From: Antedon mediterranea
Lineage: Eukaryota > Echinodermata > Crinoidea > Comatulida > Antedonidae
Length of the DNA stretch: 60,000 nucleotides
Assembly (NCBI RefSeq): GCF_964355755.1
Contig: NC_092670.1
Span: forward strand, 33,035,795 to 33,095,794
Reading direction: 5' to 3'
Shown here: positions 13,901-19,629 of the stretch, piece by piece
Layout: each line of letters opens with the position of its first letter
Position numbering within the stretch: the stretch's first letter is position 1
Translations under genes and position numbers: made by a program
Notes under the pieces: generated by a model
Databases searched by the model: none
The model's input: only the letters and a program-made list of their open reading frames with translations
What the model was told of the DNA's origin: nothing

Positions 13901-14563
13901 CCAAGCTCCATCTGATGTGGAATCTTCTATAAATCGGTTAAGTATCCATGAGTTTTCTTCTTCACTTGAAATTTCAACCAAATCCCCAACATTCTGGCAT
14001 ATATCTCTTGTAGAATCCCAGCTAGCCTTGGTGTTGGTGACCCAGTAGCATTTTGAAAATACAGCATTGTAATGCCATCCAGTTGGACACCCTGAAAGGA
14101 AATGCACAGTTGCCTCGAAATGTTCTAGGTTATGCCTACATTTTGTAACCCGAACCCAGCATCACACACAAAAATGTTTTGTCTATTTGGACTAAGTATA
14201 CTAACATTTTCCGTAGTACCTTAAGATATAACATTAAATTAGTGGAAGAATATTTAAGTTTACATTAATTTAAAACGATACAATACGAATATATTTAAAT
14301 TGAATTAATCACGTAATCATGTAATTTTTGTAATAACATGAATGGACGTCCGGCTTTATGTGTGAAAATAGGAGACCGAGACTTAGTATTAAAGCATGCA
14401 ACAACATTAGCATTTATCTCTCGACTTGAAATGGCTTAATCACAGCAATTTTGTTGGTCACAAAACATAATCCTCGTCTTTAGATACTCTACTCACCAGC
14501 ATCACAGATGACGTAATGTGTAACAACCAAAATTGAAAGTAATGCAAGTCCTCTTGGTCCCAT
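1798..14563 (-). CDS. Receptor copy 1: signal peptide-CTLD-5xHYR-GAIN/GPS-TM (gene span)
   Basis: This minus-strand gene model is built from 16 exons listed separately: a signal peptide, a C-type lectin domain over two exons, five HYR domains, three GAIN-type exons, a 21-codon exon, a GPS exon, TM1 and TM2. Every listed junction has AG and GT (one GC) and a matching phase, except the joint between HYR5 (ends phase 1) and the next exon (starts phase 0), where a very small exon is probably missing. The protein should be an adhesion-type GPCR on the cell surface with a glycan- or protein-binding ectodomain and GPS autoproteolysis. TM3-TM7 are not found before the window edge, and a MADF first exon on the same strand lies beyond. 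Copy 1 may therefore be truncated after TM2, or may resume further left. A CR1/L2-type retrotransposon occupies the intron between HYR4 and HYR5. Confidence 0.7.
2002..2105 (-). CDS. Receptor copy 1, TM1 exon
   Basis: The exon begins after CATAAAG in phase 0 and ends at TC|GTAAGT in phase 2. A short polar linker precedes a roughly 22-residue hydrophobic helix (VCVSLSVIALVITLIIYFSF). The position directly after the GPS exon and the S-L/V-I-A-L-x-I-T-L-x-I-Y pattern fit TM1 of an adhesion GPCR. Confidence 0.8.
2359..2470 (-). CDS. Receptor copy 1, GPS (autoproteolysis) exon
   Basis: The exon enters in phase 2 after GTACAG and leaves in phase 0 at AAT|GTAAGT. It encodes the second half of a GPS motif: TWSDAG, then QDKVSCYSEHLTSFSVLM. 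The family cuts itself between the Leu and the Thr/Ser of H-L-(T/S), and H-L-T is present followed by S-F-S-V-L-M. With the Cys in the preceding exon this gives the C...W...C-x-x-x-H-L-T layout. The tethered-agonist stretch of an adhesion GPCR starts right after the cut. Confidence 0.85.
2598..2662 (-). CDS. Receptor copy 1, GPS N-half exon
   Basis: A 65-nt exon (phase 0 in, phase 2 out, donor GTAAGT) encodes SSSVTNKDEWEMFCVFYDE and ends with TRR. The C-V-F-Y/W-D/N block is the first half of the GPS motif, carrying the first disulphide Cys. Length and phase are identical in copy 2 (30569-30633), which supports a real exon. Confidence 0.8.
2705..2812 (+). mobile_element. SINE fragment (3' half)
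   Basis: The sequence runs from a GTAGGGGGTTACGCCG block through ACAGCCACTG...CATAACTGGGC and GAGAGACCAGTCTTTGACTG to a CCCAGTATAAA end. It matches, in opposite orientation, the 3' body of the tRNA-derived SINE at 32747-33056, and also resembles 5035-5172. It is 5'-truncated and sits in an intron of receptor copy 1. Confidence 0.7.
2841..2961 (-). CDS. Receptor copy 1, GAIN exon 3
   Basis: A 121-nt exon (acceptor CATCAG, donor ATT|GTAAGT, phase 2 in, phase 0 out) encodes SNANIAFRYFNGMVFSCSVY followed by a DFNDQMPLEAKIDF segment. The alternating hydrophobic pattern and a Cys shortly before the GPS exon fit the beta-rich subdomain B of a GAIN domain. The exon is the same length and nearly identical in copy 2 (31043-31163). 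Confidence 0.7.
3096..3180 (-). CDS. Receptor copy 1, GAIN exon 2
   Basis: An 85-nt exon (acceptor TTCAAG, donor GTAAGT, phase 1 in, phase 2 out) encodes DMLIIVSYSNNTMGENEA and a short acidic end. The SYSNNTMG core is kept in copy 2 (31286-31370, identical length). It lies inside the GAIN-type region; the fold assignment is by position, not by a diagnostic motif. Confidence 0.7.
3659..3760 (-). CDS. Receptor copy 1, GAIN exon 1
   Basis: A 102-nt exon (acceptor TTTTTTTGTAG, donor G|GTTTGA, phase 1 in and out) encodes VGLLVIESEIFVNSSLEHDD and then NQLDFDLKIEAQNT. In copy 2 the same acceptor has changed from AG to AA, while the coding part remains open. Confidence 0.7.
3946..4057 (-). CDS. Receptor copy 1, pre-GAIN exon with GC donor
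   Basis: A 112-nt exon (acceptor TTTTTTAG, phase 0 in, phase 1 out) encodes KMESFVTEFHEFEHKVLSEI and then SNLYSMEPRKVYEEETY. It ends at ATG|GCAAGT, a GC-AG donor, and copy 2 (32027-32132) uses the same GC donor. The helical, charged composition fits the helical subdomain A of GAIN. It starts in phase 0 although HYR5 ends in phase 1, so something is missing between them. Confidence 0.7.
4304..4338 (-). other. Conserved block: micro-exon or alternative first exon
   Basis: A 35-nt block on the minus strand, from GCTTCAATGTGG to CAGAAATG|GTAGG, is kept almost unchanged in copy 2 at about 32271-32305, while surrounding intron sequence is not. It holds an AAACAG acceptor followed by AAATG and a GT donor. 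Those 5 nt would convert phase 1 to phase 0, exactly what the HYR5-to-GAIN joint needs. Alternatively, an ATG inside it opens eight codons ending in phase 0, which would make an alternative start. Which is used cannot be told from sequence. Confidence 0.4.
4721..4966 (-). CDS. Receptor copy 1, HYR domain 5
   Basis: The exon is bounded by TTGATTAG and G|GTTAGT, phase 1 in and out. It encodes a single HYR (hyalin repeat) module of about 82 residues with the family signature: LKCPSDG near the start, a central D-N-S segment, SPDPSVIFPA, then F-N-V-T-D-Q-S-G-N-x-x-x-C at the end. HYR is an Ig-like extracellular adhesion module known from echinoderm hyalin. It is the fifth and last HYR, after the retrotransposon-filled intron. 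Confidence 0.85.
5035..5172 (+). mobile_element. SINE fragment (3' half)
   Basis: This begins CTTTCGAGACGAGTAGGGG and continues through TTAGCCCGGTGTA, ACAGCCACTG and GAGAGACTAGT to a CTCAGTATAAA end. These blocks occur in the same order, on the opposite strand, in the SINE at 32747-33056. It is 5'-truncated and contains a short TGATAC triplication. Confidence 0.7.
5175..5933. other. Intron sequence, nothing recognised
   Basis: AT-rich DNA between a SINE fragment and the end of the CR1/L2-type element. No open frame with splice context, no tandem repeat and no element signature were seen. Confidence 0.6.
5934..9500 (-). mobile_element. CR1/L2-type non-LTR retrotransposon, near full length
   Basis: An element on the minus strand holds one long endonuclease-RT frame (6008-9127), a 3' region with GCGCCGGTATC and TATATAAGTTTTCATTTATT, and a terminal ATT triplet tail at 5934-5950, typical of CR1/L2-type elements. 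Upstream of the frame is about 370 bp of possible 5' leader up to a GTTGCAGCGCCCATG-like start near 9500. Target-site duplications could not be resolved, so both ends are approximate. It lies in the intron between HYR4 and HYR5 of receptor copy 1, in the same orientation as the gene. Confidence 0.8.
6008..9127 (-). CDS. Non-LTR retrotransposon endonuclease-reverse transcriptase (intact ORF)
   Basis: A 1039-codon frame without interruption. Residues about 90-310 form an APE-type endonuclease: KFCSINTRSVRNK, ALSETWLKP, RGGGVALLY, VAVYRPQS, FVGDFNIHVD, STPTHRHGHTLDLLI and GISDHYAI are its catalytic and metal-binding blocks. Residues about 530-800 form the reverse transcriptase: NYRPVSNLSFLGKTLERVV, HSTESSLLKV, LLDLSAAFDTVDH, YGVPQGSVIGP and the catalytic FYADDTQIYV. 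The C-terminal part holds the usual LDCGN-like TSKIDIGNALLFG and LHWLPVQQRIKYK motifs. It makes a nick and copies its RNA at the target. The domain set and LHWLPV motif place it with CR1/L2-type elements. An uninterrupted frame suggests recent activity. The first roughly 80 residues are poorly defined. Confidence 0.95.
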   Translation of the reverse strand: MLISYSSEFLHGLQGCVTNNNNSCELPEESCLIIQSFKLNSSSCSSHLLPRRPKRKTRRGTRAGRDKHTKNNLSFPDLSSNSLLSKNNIKFCSINTRSVRNKTTEFVDFVIEHNLDVVALSETWLKPEDTSVIGNITPNGYSLKHAPRAGTKRGGGVALLYKESIAVKCYDTGLLPKSFELLNVEIVSNASSLFLVAVYRPQSKSTGCSLNVFTEEFSTLVDHYVLKPAPILFVGDFNIHVDMPNDADAIHFRNLLVASSLQQHVSTPTHRHGHTLDLLITRSSDPPVFSNLNVIDGISDHYAITCNLLIKKPPVITKSIETRHWNAIHFETLCKDITQSDLGTSLSNLDLSSKVRLYVTTLSELLDKHAPPKKRTVKVRPNTSWYNSDIYAEKRTKRKLEKKWRISHLEIDRQAYIAQKRNVNSMVRKAKANYYIGLCEEYAADQKGLFKIVNQLLHHRQVSPLPDSLFDFDLANRFCQFFTDKIKIIRDDFKIDDMSFNEPLTAVHQHLTTFTPASQDEIRNILMKSPTKSCRLDPVPTSILKKCIDAVVPIITEIINHSLNTGIVPDELKIAHVRPLIKKQNLDHNTLKNYRPVSNLSFLGKTLERVVTSRITPYLQKHNLNENYQSAYRACHSTESSLLKVQNDLLQGMNDEKITLLVLLDLSAAFDTVDHQRLITRLRNRIGINGVALNWFQSYLTGRRQLVCINDAFSDEACLEYGVPQGSVIGPGQFSIYTLPLGDIIRKHSLHFHFYADDTQIYVSVNPVQRDVAAAISKMEACIEDVRNWMTTNYLKLNDGKTEFIIVGSKCNISKINITHIRIGNSNIAPSSVVRNLGIMLDSNLTMEAQITTVSKAACISIRNLGRIRGNLNKKTAELIVHSFVTSKIDIGNALLFGIPKSQIQRLQRLQNMAARIVTYTKSNAHITPVLMDLHWLPVQQRIKYKLALFVFKILNDSAPAYLSDLVDRYESSRRGLRSLSQNLLQERRAKNQWGQRSFYVAAASVWNSLPATVKCSTSLNSFKTNLKTSLFADVLARC
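9866..10129 (-). CDS. Receptor copy 1, HYR domain 4
   Basis: The exon lies between AACTACAG and G|GTCAGA, phase 1 in and out. One HYR module: VLMCPSDNTVHTDVG, then ASVDYSDS, LPSEAFPVKLGIGKHEF, and a closing F-N-Y-T-D-E-F-x-x-x-G-N-C. The usual central D-N-S is replaced by VFVNGS, making it the most divergent of the five. The donor GTCAGA is a weaker match than its neighbours. Confidence 0.8.
10585..10827 (-). CDS. Receptor copy 1, HYR domain 3
   Basis: The exon lies between GTTTGACAG and C|GTAAGT, phase 1 in and out. One HYR module with VECPANVTIETTT, SVDYSTDITANDNSND, SPVPNSIFPS and a terminal F-T-V-T-D-S-S-N-N-A-N-S-C block. All family positions (first Cys, D-N-S, P-x-P-x-x-x-F-P, final Cys) are present. 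Confidence 0.9.
10940..11194 (-). CDS. Receptor copy 1, HYR domain 2
   Basis: The exon lies between TTTCTTAG and G|GTTTGT, phase 1 in and out. One HYR module: DTEKPVLTCPADNLTV, TATVDYSADINATDNSEE, ISPNPVDVFPV, IGKYLFEFNVTDAYNN and a final GSCNF. It matches the hyalin-repeat pattern throughout. The uniform phase 1-1 exons explain how HYR copies could be added or lost without breaking the frame. Confidence 0.9.
11390..11690 (+). repeat. Dispersed repeat, copy A
   Basis: Blocks CATGCGTGCGC, AGTAATGCATTG, GCCTTGTGAA, then CACAAAGATGGCCGGTA and ACCACGTGACTTTCTA occur in the same order, inverted, at 54170-54465. This marks an interspersed repeat of about 300 bp inside the HYR1-HYR2 intron. Ends and class are unknown. 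Confidence 0.65.
11902..12150 (-). CDS. Receptor copy 1, HYR domain 1
   Basis: The exon lies between TTTCTCCAG and G|GTTAGT, phase 1 in and out, directly after the lectin domain. It encodes NMMCPSNETIDTALG, VHYSVT, IVPNPVNIFPGDLDIGKHHF and a final F-E-V-Y-D-R-Y-D-N-x-x-x-S-C block. The corresponding exon in copy 2 (33598-33836) is shorter by ten bases net and frameshifted. Confidence 0.88.
12253..12378 (-). CDS. Receptor copy 1, C-type lectin domain, C-terminal exon
   Basis: A 126-nt exon (acceptor TTTTTTTTAG, donor T|GTAAGT, phase 1 in and out) encodes WNGVEPNNEGEEEDCAVLY, then GTWHDNSC, then WVAICEK. This is the second half of a long-form C-type lectin fold with E-P-N, E-D-C, W-H-D and the final I-C-E. 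E-P-N at the carbohydrate loop and W-H-D (for W-N-D) are the residues that bind Ca2+ and mannose-type sugars in the family, so sugar binding is plausible. Copy 3 has the identical-length exon at 58513-58638. Confidence 0.9.
12930..13540 (+). mobile_element. Decayed 3' end of a non-LTR retrotransposon
   Basis: Reading across frames on the plus strand gives KYLGTVLDD, then LRKFNIDPIIIELYYNSM, then CFIVWGGSLTTN, then HPLLLEYEFLPS and SFIPNSI. These are recognisable C-terminal reverse-transcriptase positions (LG-x-x-LD, the thumb region, the LPS...R...SFIP end), broken by several stops and shifts. An AT-rich 3' tail follows to about 13540. It lies in the intron between the two lectin exons. It resembles the element at 42009-42988 in its C-terminal motifs. 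Confidence 0.6.
13831..14091 (-). CDS. Receptor copy 1, C-type lectin domain, N-terminal exon
   Basis: A 261-nt exon (acceptor CCTTTCAG, donor A|GTAGGC, phase 1 in and out) encodes GCPTGWHYNAVFSKCYWVTN, ASWDSTRDICQNVGDLVEI, SSEEENSWI and DGAWIGYNDKDIENRFQWVSG. These are the standard first-half marks of a C-type lectin: C-P-x-G-W...C-Y, W...A/R-x-x-C, G-D-L-V-x-I, W-I-G-x-N-D and F-x-W-x-x-G. Joining in phase 1 to the next exon restores Y-T-N-W. It follows the signal-peptide exon, so the domain faces the outside. Confidence 0.92.
14497..14563 (-). CDS. Receptor copy 1, exon 1 with signal peptide
   Basis: The ATG is at 14561-14563. Twenty-two codons start MGPRGLALLSILVV and end VICDA, followed by a phase 1 donor G|GTGAGT. 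A basic residue, a hydrophobic core and small residues before the expected cut make a clean signal peptide. The phase matches the lectin exon at 14091. This is the chosen start because it is the only ATG upstream of the lectin exon that gives a signal peptide in the right phase. Confidence 0.85.
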
Positions 14564-14721
14564 TTTTACACACATTCAGTAAACTATATTTAAAATTACG
14601 GCTGGTTAAAAAAATATTAAGTGGCATCTTTCGTTGCTCTTGAATATTATAACTAGCGTATACAATACCGACATGGACTCTTAGGAGAGAATAATGTTGA
14701 AGAGTGTAACATCTACTGTAA

Positions 14722-14790
14722 GTCCACAACGCACTGAGACGACATTCTTTGGGAAATGCGCTATATAATAAATAAATTAACATTAAACAA
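14722..14790 (-). promoter_or_regulatory. Candidate promoter of receptor copy 1
   Basis: A block beginning TCCACAACGC and continuing CTGAGACGACATT to TATATAG (minus strand TATA-like at 14762-14768) is about 85% identical to 33911-33955 upstream of copy 2. A TATA-like word about 200 bp upstream of the start codon and conservation between paralogues fit a core promoter. Transcription start was not observed. Confidence 0.5.
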
Positions 14791-14799
14791 AAGTAATAC

Positions 14800-15340
14800 A
14801 GCACCACGATATATACAATATACTTTTACCTAAAAGGTAGCCTACCTGAATAAATCGAAAAATGATCATGATCAAACGATAGCACGTTTTACCTGTCAAA
14901 AAATGGTATTAAATGACACTTGAATAGTGTCGTACTTAGTAAAATAACTAAATAATTGTATAGTGATTCTCCGCATGTTACCATAGTTTCTCATTTACAC
15001 GTCACGAGAAGCATTTATTAAAACGAAATAATAGTTTACGAGGTAGTAATATCCAATGATAATAATATTATTTGTACTTGCTTGTATTGCTTGTATTAAA
15101 ATCGTTTGCACTGTACATCAATTTAAATTATAATAAATAGCTGATACTTGACAGGCCTAATTAGTGCAGGAAATGAACACATGATTGCAGTGCAAGCATG
15201 ATCTAAAGTAAGGTTAGGTAGCGACTCTATTTTAGATCAAAAGAAATTGTGACGAAATTATTGGAAAGCAACAATATTTAAAGAATGTTGAAATATAATC
15301 CAATACATCGTTGGTTCCGAATGGAGGAAGCTTTTTAGAT
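14800..15340. other. Intergenic, nothing recognised
   Basis: AT-rich DNA upstream of receptor copy 1 with no open frame, no repeat signature and no obvious regulatory motif beyond the promoter block described separately. Confidence 0.6.
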
Positions 15341-15344
15341 GTCA

Positions 15345-15545
15345 ATAAGCGAAAGTACAACCAAAATTGGTATAGTAGCGCACATTGGTAAACGAAATCA
15401 TATTTATTATCACGGTGCGCAAGTACAACAACATAAGTTTAGAAGCCGCGCACAGTGGTAAACTAAATCCTATTTTTATCATTGTGTGAAAGTGCAACAA
15501 AAATGTGTATAATATACTGTATTTTAGTAACACACAGTGCTGAAC
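15345..15545. repeat. About 65-bp satellite, array part 1
   Basis: About three diverged tandem units built on the words CAAGTACAACCAAAAT, GTAGCGCACAGTGGTAAAC and AAATCCTATTTATTATCAC. The same unit recurs at 16998-17245 and 17970-18210. The array stops where the hairpin-ended repeat begins at about 15546. Confidence 0.8.
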
Positions 15546-16995
15546 TAAATTATAGTTACTAGATGGTACGCTCGCTTCGCTCGCGTACCATCTAGGTCGT
15601 GCCCTCAGATGGTTCTCGAATACATAATAATTTCAGCGTTAAAAAACTGGCGATTTCAAATGTACGTACCGCAGGACAATAATACATGTCGTGTACAGGA
15701 ACGAATAAATATATACACTGTGATTTATGTACTCAACTAAAATTAGCACCCTATTACTTCCGAAAGAGAAACTTGTCACAAAATAAGACCAATTGTTTAA
15801 GTCAAATTTAAACAAACTTAATTTGTGTTTTGTATGTAACATTAGGGTTGAGGGATGGGGAAGAGGATGGGTGCAAAGAGGAACAATGTTAAAATATATT
15901 CTTTATCCATTTAGTAACGAAATATTAATTGCTTTCATGTTTTACAAATAATATACCACTAAACACAGTAAAACATTGCGATGTAATACTTTGTTGAAAC
16001 TATCACCGTCCTAGTCGATTGAAATAGTACAGCACATGTAACGATACATCACTACGACGTGTATATGTTTATAATATAATGTAAAACAATTTTTGAAAAC
16101 CACCTCTATTCGGGGAAAATCATAAATTCGATTTAATCGTCAATAAATATTAAATTATCTAACTCAACTTAATTAGTAGGCCTAATGGTTTTCAATGGTT
16201 TCTTAGAGCCAATTCATACTTAAGTTGGTTCCTACCCTACCCACCAAAGTTGTTCTGCGTTTAGGGCATGTGATGTACCGTAGGCCTATTCTCTACTGGT
16301 TTTACAACGCTAATCATGCCAGTGAGGGAAAGGGGATGATATGGGTGGTTTAACTGCAATAATAAAGATTTGTACATAATATACGGCGAGTGAAAACGCT
16401 AGCTCATTATCCGTTTAAAAAAAAATTATATCCAACCTCTGCAGCACAGATTGAAAACAAAAATGGATCGAATTTCGAGTATACAGTACTGTACTTGCCT
16501 TTACGACGCCTGAGGGAATAGACACTTGTGAAACAGAGATTGGAATGTTCCATTCATCGCAAATCAATACATTTGTATAATCGTATATTAAATCTATCAA
16601 AATAGTATTTTTTAAGAAAATCGGCCTGTCTTCAACATTATGATGCTGTACTCTAGCTGTTCAACCAGTTTTCAGCTATTATAAAAACAATTATCGTAGG
16701 AGGAGATAGGAAAATGCGAAGCCTCCTCGTATTTTTGTGGCGGGTATTTTTCAAGATGGACATCCATTAGACAGTGTATACCACGATCGGAAAACACCCC
16801 TATTTGGGGCAAATCATTGAACCTAAATTCGTTTTAATCGTCAATAACTAATTACCTAACTCAATTTAATTAGTAAACAGGGTTACATCAGATGGTTAAA
16901 ATCAGTACCGAAAGTATGAACCAACTTTATATACCATCGAGTAGAAATTCTAGAAATAAACCGAGATTTACCGAATTTTGCCCTTACGTAAATTT
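15546..16995 (+). mobile_element. Hairpin-ended repeat R, copy 1
   Basis: This begins with a GC-rich hairpin at 15560-15594 (12-bp stem TAGATGGTACGC, 11-nt loop) and ends near CGAATTTTGCCCTTACGTAA. A second copy in the same orientation is at 34609-35883, and a longer inverted copy with internal duplications at 19630-22178. It interrupts the satellite array: the unit stops at AACTAAAT on the left and resumes at TTATCACTGTGCTC on the right. No protein is encoded; it looks like a non-autonomous element of unknown class. Confidence 0.65.
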
Positions 16996-16997
16996 AT

Positions 16998-17245
16998 ATA
17001 TAGATTATCACTGTGCTCAAGTACAACCAAAATGTGTATGGTAGCGCACAGTGTTCAACTAAATCATGTATTAATACTTTGCTCAAGTACAACCAAAATG
17101 AGTATACCTGTAGTAGCCCACAGTGTTCAACTAAATCCTATGTATTAACACTTTGCTCAAGTACAGCCAAAATGAATATAGTAGCGCACAGTGGTAAACT
17201 AAATCCTTGTATTAACACTTTGCTCAAGTACAGCCAAAATAAATA
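16998..17245. repeat. About 65-bp satellite, array part 2
   Basis: Four tandem units of roughly 62-68 bp, each with a T-G-C-T-C-A-A-G-T-A-C-A-A/G-C-C core and a GCGCACAGTG block. Open frames seen through this array are by-products of the repetition. Confidence 0.85.
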
Positions 17246-17373
17246 TTTGTTATGTTATCTATTACAAAATATATTGCATGTTTAATAAAAAAAAAGTTGT
17301 TTAGTTATGAAACGTTTGTTAACTTATTTATCATAATTTGTGTATCTTTCAGTTTATATATTTGTATTTGATT

Positions 17374-17634
17374 TGCCCTTTAGATGGGAAATGCTTAACA
17401 AGTGGTGTAGTGTACCAGGCCACTGTCACAAGAAATGATACTAACAAAGTTGAAACATATGTTGGACTGACAGAAAATACTTTTAAGTATAGATACAATG
17501 GGCCTACAAGCTCATTCCGTAATGAAAAGTATAAAAATAGAACAGCACTTAGCCAACATGTTTGGAAACTTATAGATGACAACATTAAATATAATATTAA
17601 ATGGCGAGTATTAGCCAAATTCAAGCCTCTGTAG
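17374..17634 (+). pseudogene. Penelope-like element GIY-YIG endonuclease fragment
   Basis: The frame reads CPLDGKCLTSGVVYQATVTR, then ETYVGLTENTFKYRYNG, then SSFRNEKYKNRTALSQHVW and IKWRVLAKF. C-P-L-x-x-x-C-L-T before a GIY-YIG fold (V-V-Y...Y-V-G-L-T...F-K-x-R) is the C-terminal endonuclease layout of Penelope-like retroelements, which cut the target for reverse transcription. The reverse-transcriptase part is missing, so this is a 5'-truncated copy. It lies between two blocks of the same satellite. Confidence 0.8.
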
Positions 17635-17639
17635 TGTTA

Positions 17640-17965
17640 ATAAATATGTTGAATTAATAACCTGAGTCTTGATTTTTCATTTATATTTGTATATATATAT
17701 ATATACAATATCAATACATGCACACGTATATATATAGAAACATATACTATATATATCAAACATGTATATACATACACACATATATACCCATACAATATAT
17801 ACACATATATGGATAAAATTAACATTAAAACCAAGAACGATAAAAAATATACACAAATATAATACATTAGACCTATATACACGGGCATAAAAAACCTATA
17901 AAAACTGTCAAGTAATAAAATGGAAATGTATATACACAAATTAAAAGTATAATATACGTATCCTA
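17640..17965. repeat. Low-complexity (TA)n/(CATA)n stretch
   Basis: TATATA and ACATATAC runs dominate about 17690-17870, then plain AT-rich DNA reaches the next satellite block. Open frames on either strand here are low-complexity artefacts. Confidence 0.75.
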
Positions 17966-17969
17966 TTTA

Positions 17970-18210
17970 TTATAACTGTGCTCAAGTACAACCAAAATGA
18001 GTATAGTGGCGTACAGTGGTAAACTAAATCCTATTAATTATCACTGTGCGCAAGTACAACCAAAATGAGTATAGTAGCGCACAGTAGTAAACTAATTCCT
18101 ATGTATTACCACTGTGCTAAAGTACACACACTAAGTACACACACTAATTCCTATGTATTACCACTGTGCTAAAGTACAACTAAACTGGGTAAAGAGTTAG
18201 TAGCGCACAC
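17970..18210. repeat. About 65-bp satellite, array part 3
   Basis: Three to four units of the same satellite as at 15345 and 16998, with CAAGTACAACCAAAATGAGT and GTAGCGCACAGT words. The last unit holds a short internal duplication of ACTAATTCCTATGTATTACC. Confidence 0.8.
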
Positions 18211-18639
18211 AAAATGCACAGGTTAGACATAATAATAGGAAGTTTTTATTTCACCAGAGGAACGACATGAATATTCAAACTACACTAAGCTTTTTATGTT
18301 TGTTTGAGAATAAAAATTAATAACGAAAGAATATTTTTATGAATGCATATTTACTTACCCACATTAATATAATATGAATTAGTACATATTTTAGCCACAC
18401 TTTTACTGTGTCCAAGCTATCAACTCCGGTTCGTTTATTGCGTGCAAGCTAAGTGAATCTGTTCGTGAAATGTGTATCCTTATTAAATTGTACGGTAATA
18501 TTTATCATTCCACATGATGTCAATTACCGTTTCTAATTTAAAGTTATTCAATTTCTCCAATCTAAGGTATACAGTAATTTTAAAAATGTTGTATCAAATA
18601 CCAAATTTGTAGTAATTTAATTAATTTAATTTATTTTAT

Positions 18640-19365
18640 TTATTGCCGTCCGCCAGATAGTCTGATGACTTTCCCGCCTCGGCTGCTTTGTTTATATCTC
18701 GGATTTCTTTTCTCCAGGCCTGTCTATTTTCTGCTATTCTCCGAATCATTTCTATATCTTATATATCAGTTGATGATTGTTTATGAAGGGTGATCAGGTC
18801 GTGTGTGGATCGTGGTAGCCCTCTATACTTTTGTTGCTTACAGTTTTCAAAATAACAGTTTTGCTTTATTGGCTGGGACTGCCTTTTGCAATCTGAGGAT
18901 GTGTCAGATAGCCACCATCTCGATTCCAAAATGTATAATATTTGTCTTGCCTTACACCTATCGTATGTCTTTGATTTTATGTGGATAGCGGATTCCTATA
19001 ATATTTCTTAGTTGGTTCCGATGAAATGGATCGATTTTTCGTTCTTCTTCTTTTGTTAATCCCAATGTTGTCGAGTTATACGATAGTATTGGTTTAACTA
19101 AGGCATTGTATAACTTTAGTCGAACTTTTACTTTAACTTTGTCCTTTTGTATCCATATATTATGTAAACGGTGAAATGTTAATGACGCGAGTTGCTTGCG
19201 ACGTGCGATATCCTCGCTATTTCCCAGAAGTGATCCTATTTTTTTCTCCATTCTTCCTTTTGGTCTTGTTTTATTATGGTATGTTCAGTTTTATCTCTGT
19301 TAACTTTCAGGTTAAATTTTGACATGTGTTGTTGAATATCATCTATGTTGTTTCTTTTCTTTAGG
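18640..19365 (-). mobile_element. RTE-like non-LTR retrotransposon, 3' fragment
   Basis: On the minus strand, from right to left: FNLKVNRDKTEH, EWRKK, a frameshift, then KKIGSLLGNSEDIARRKQLA, RLKLYNALVKPILSYNSTTL, KIDPFHRNQLRNIIGIRYPH, a stop, then KYRGLPRST and AENRQAWRKEIRDI before a terminal stop and an AATTA-rich tail. The K-T-E, L-G-S, K-P-I-L-x-Y, R-G-x-P-R-x-T and final W-R-K-x-I order is the C-terminal end of RTE-type reverse transcriptases. At least one frameshift and two stops make it inactive. Confidence 0.7.
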
Positions 19366-19629
19366 CTTTGTTATTAATTCAATATTTTACAATTAATATT
19401 TTCTGCTACAAATTCATCCTCAAAAATATAAATCAAGCGCTGGTTACTATTAATGTAACAGCTGCAATGATGAAAGTTATTTGCAGTACTGTTATGTGTG
19501 CTATTACAAATAATGAAAATAATAATACAGACATCTTGTTTGAAGTATTAATATACAAATAATTTTAATCATAAAACAACACTTGGTGATGACATAATCA
19601 ATATCATGGGAAATATTTCAAATCTATAT

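Noticed and set aside
14502-14807. 101-codon minus frame across the receptor 5' region
   Set aside because: It runs in a different frame from the signal-peptide start and crosses the promoter block and splice donor.
17637-17939. Tyr/Ile-rich 100-codon frame
   Set aside because: Low-complexity TA/CATA repeat translation.
16998-18210. Repeat array as a possible CRISPR
   Set aside because: Units are contiguous and diverged with no equal-length unique spacers, and this is eukaryotic DNA.
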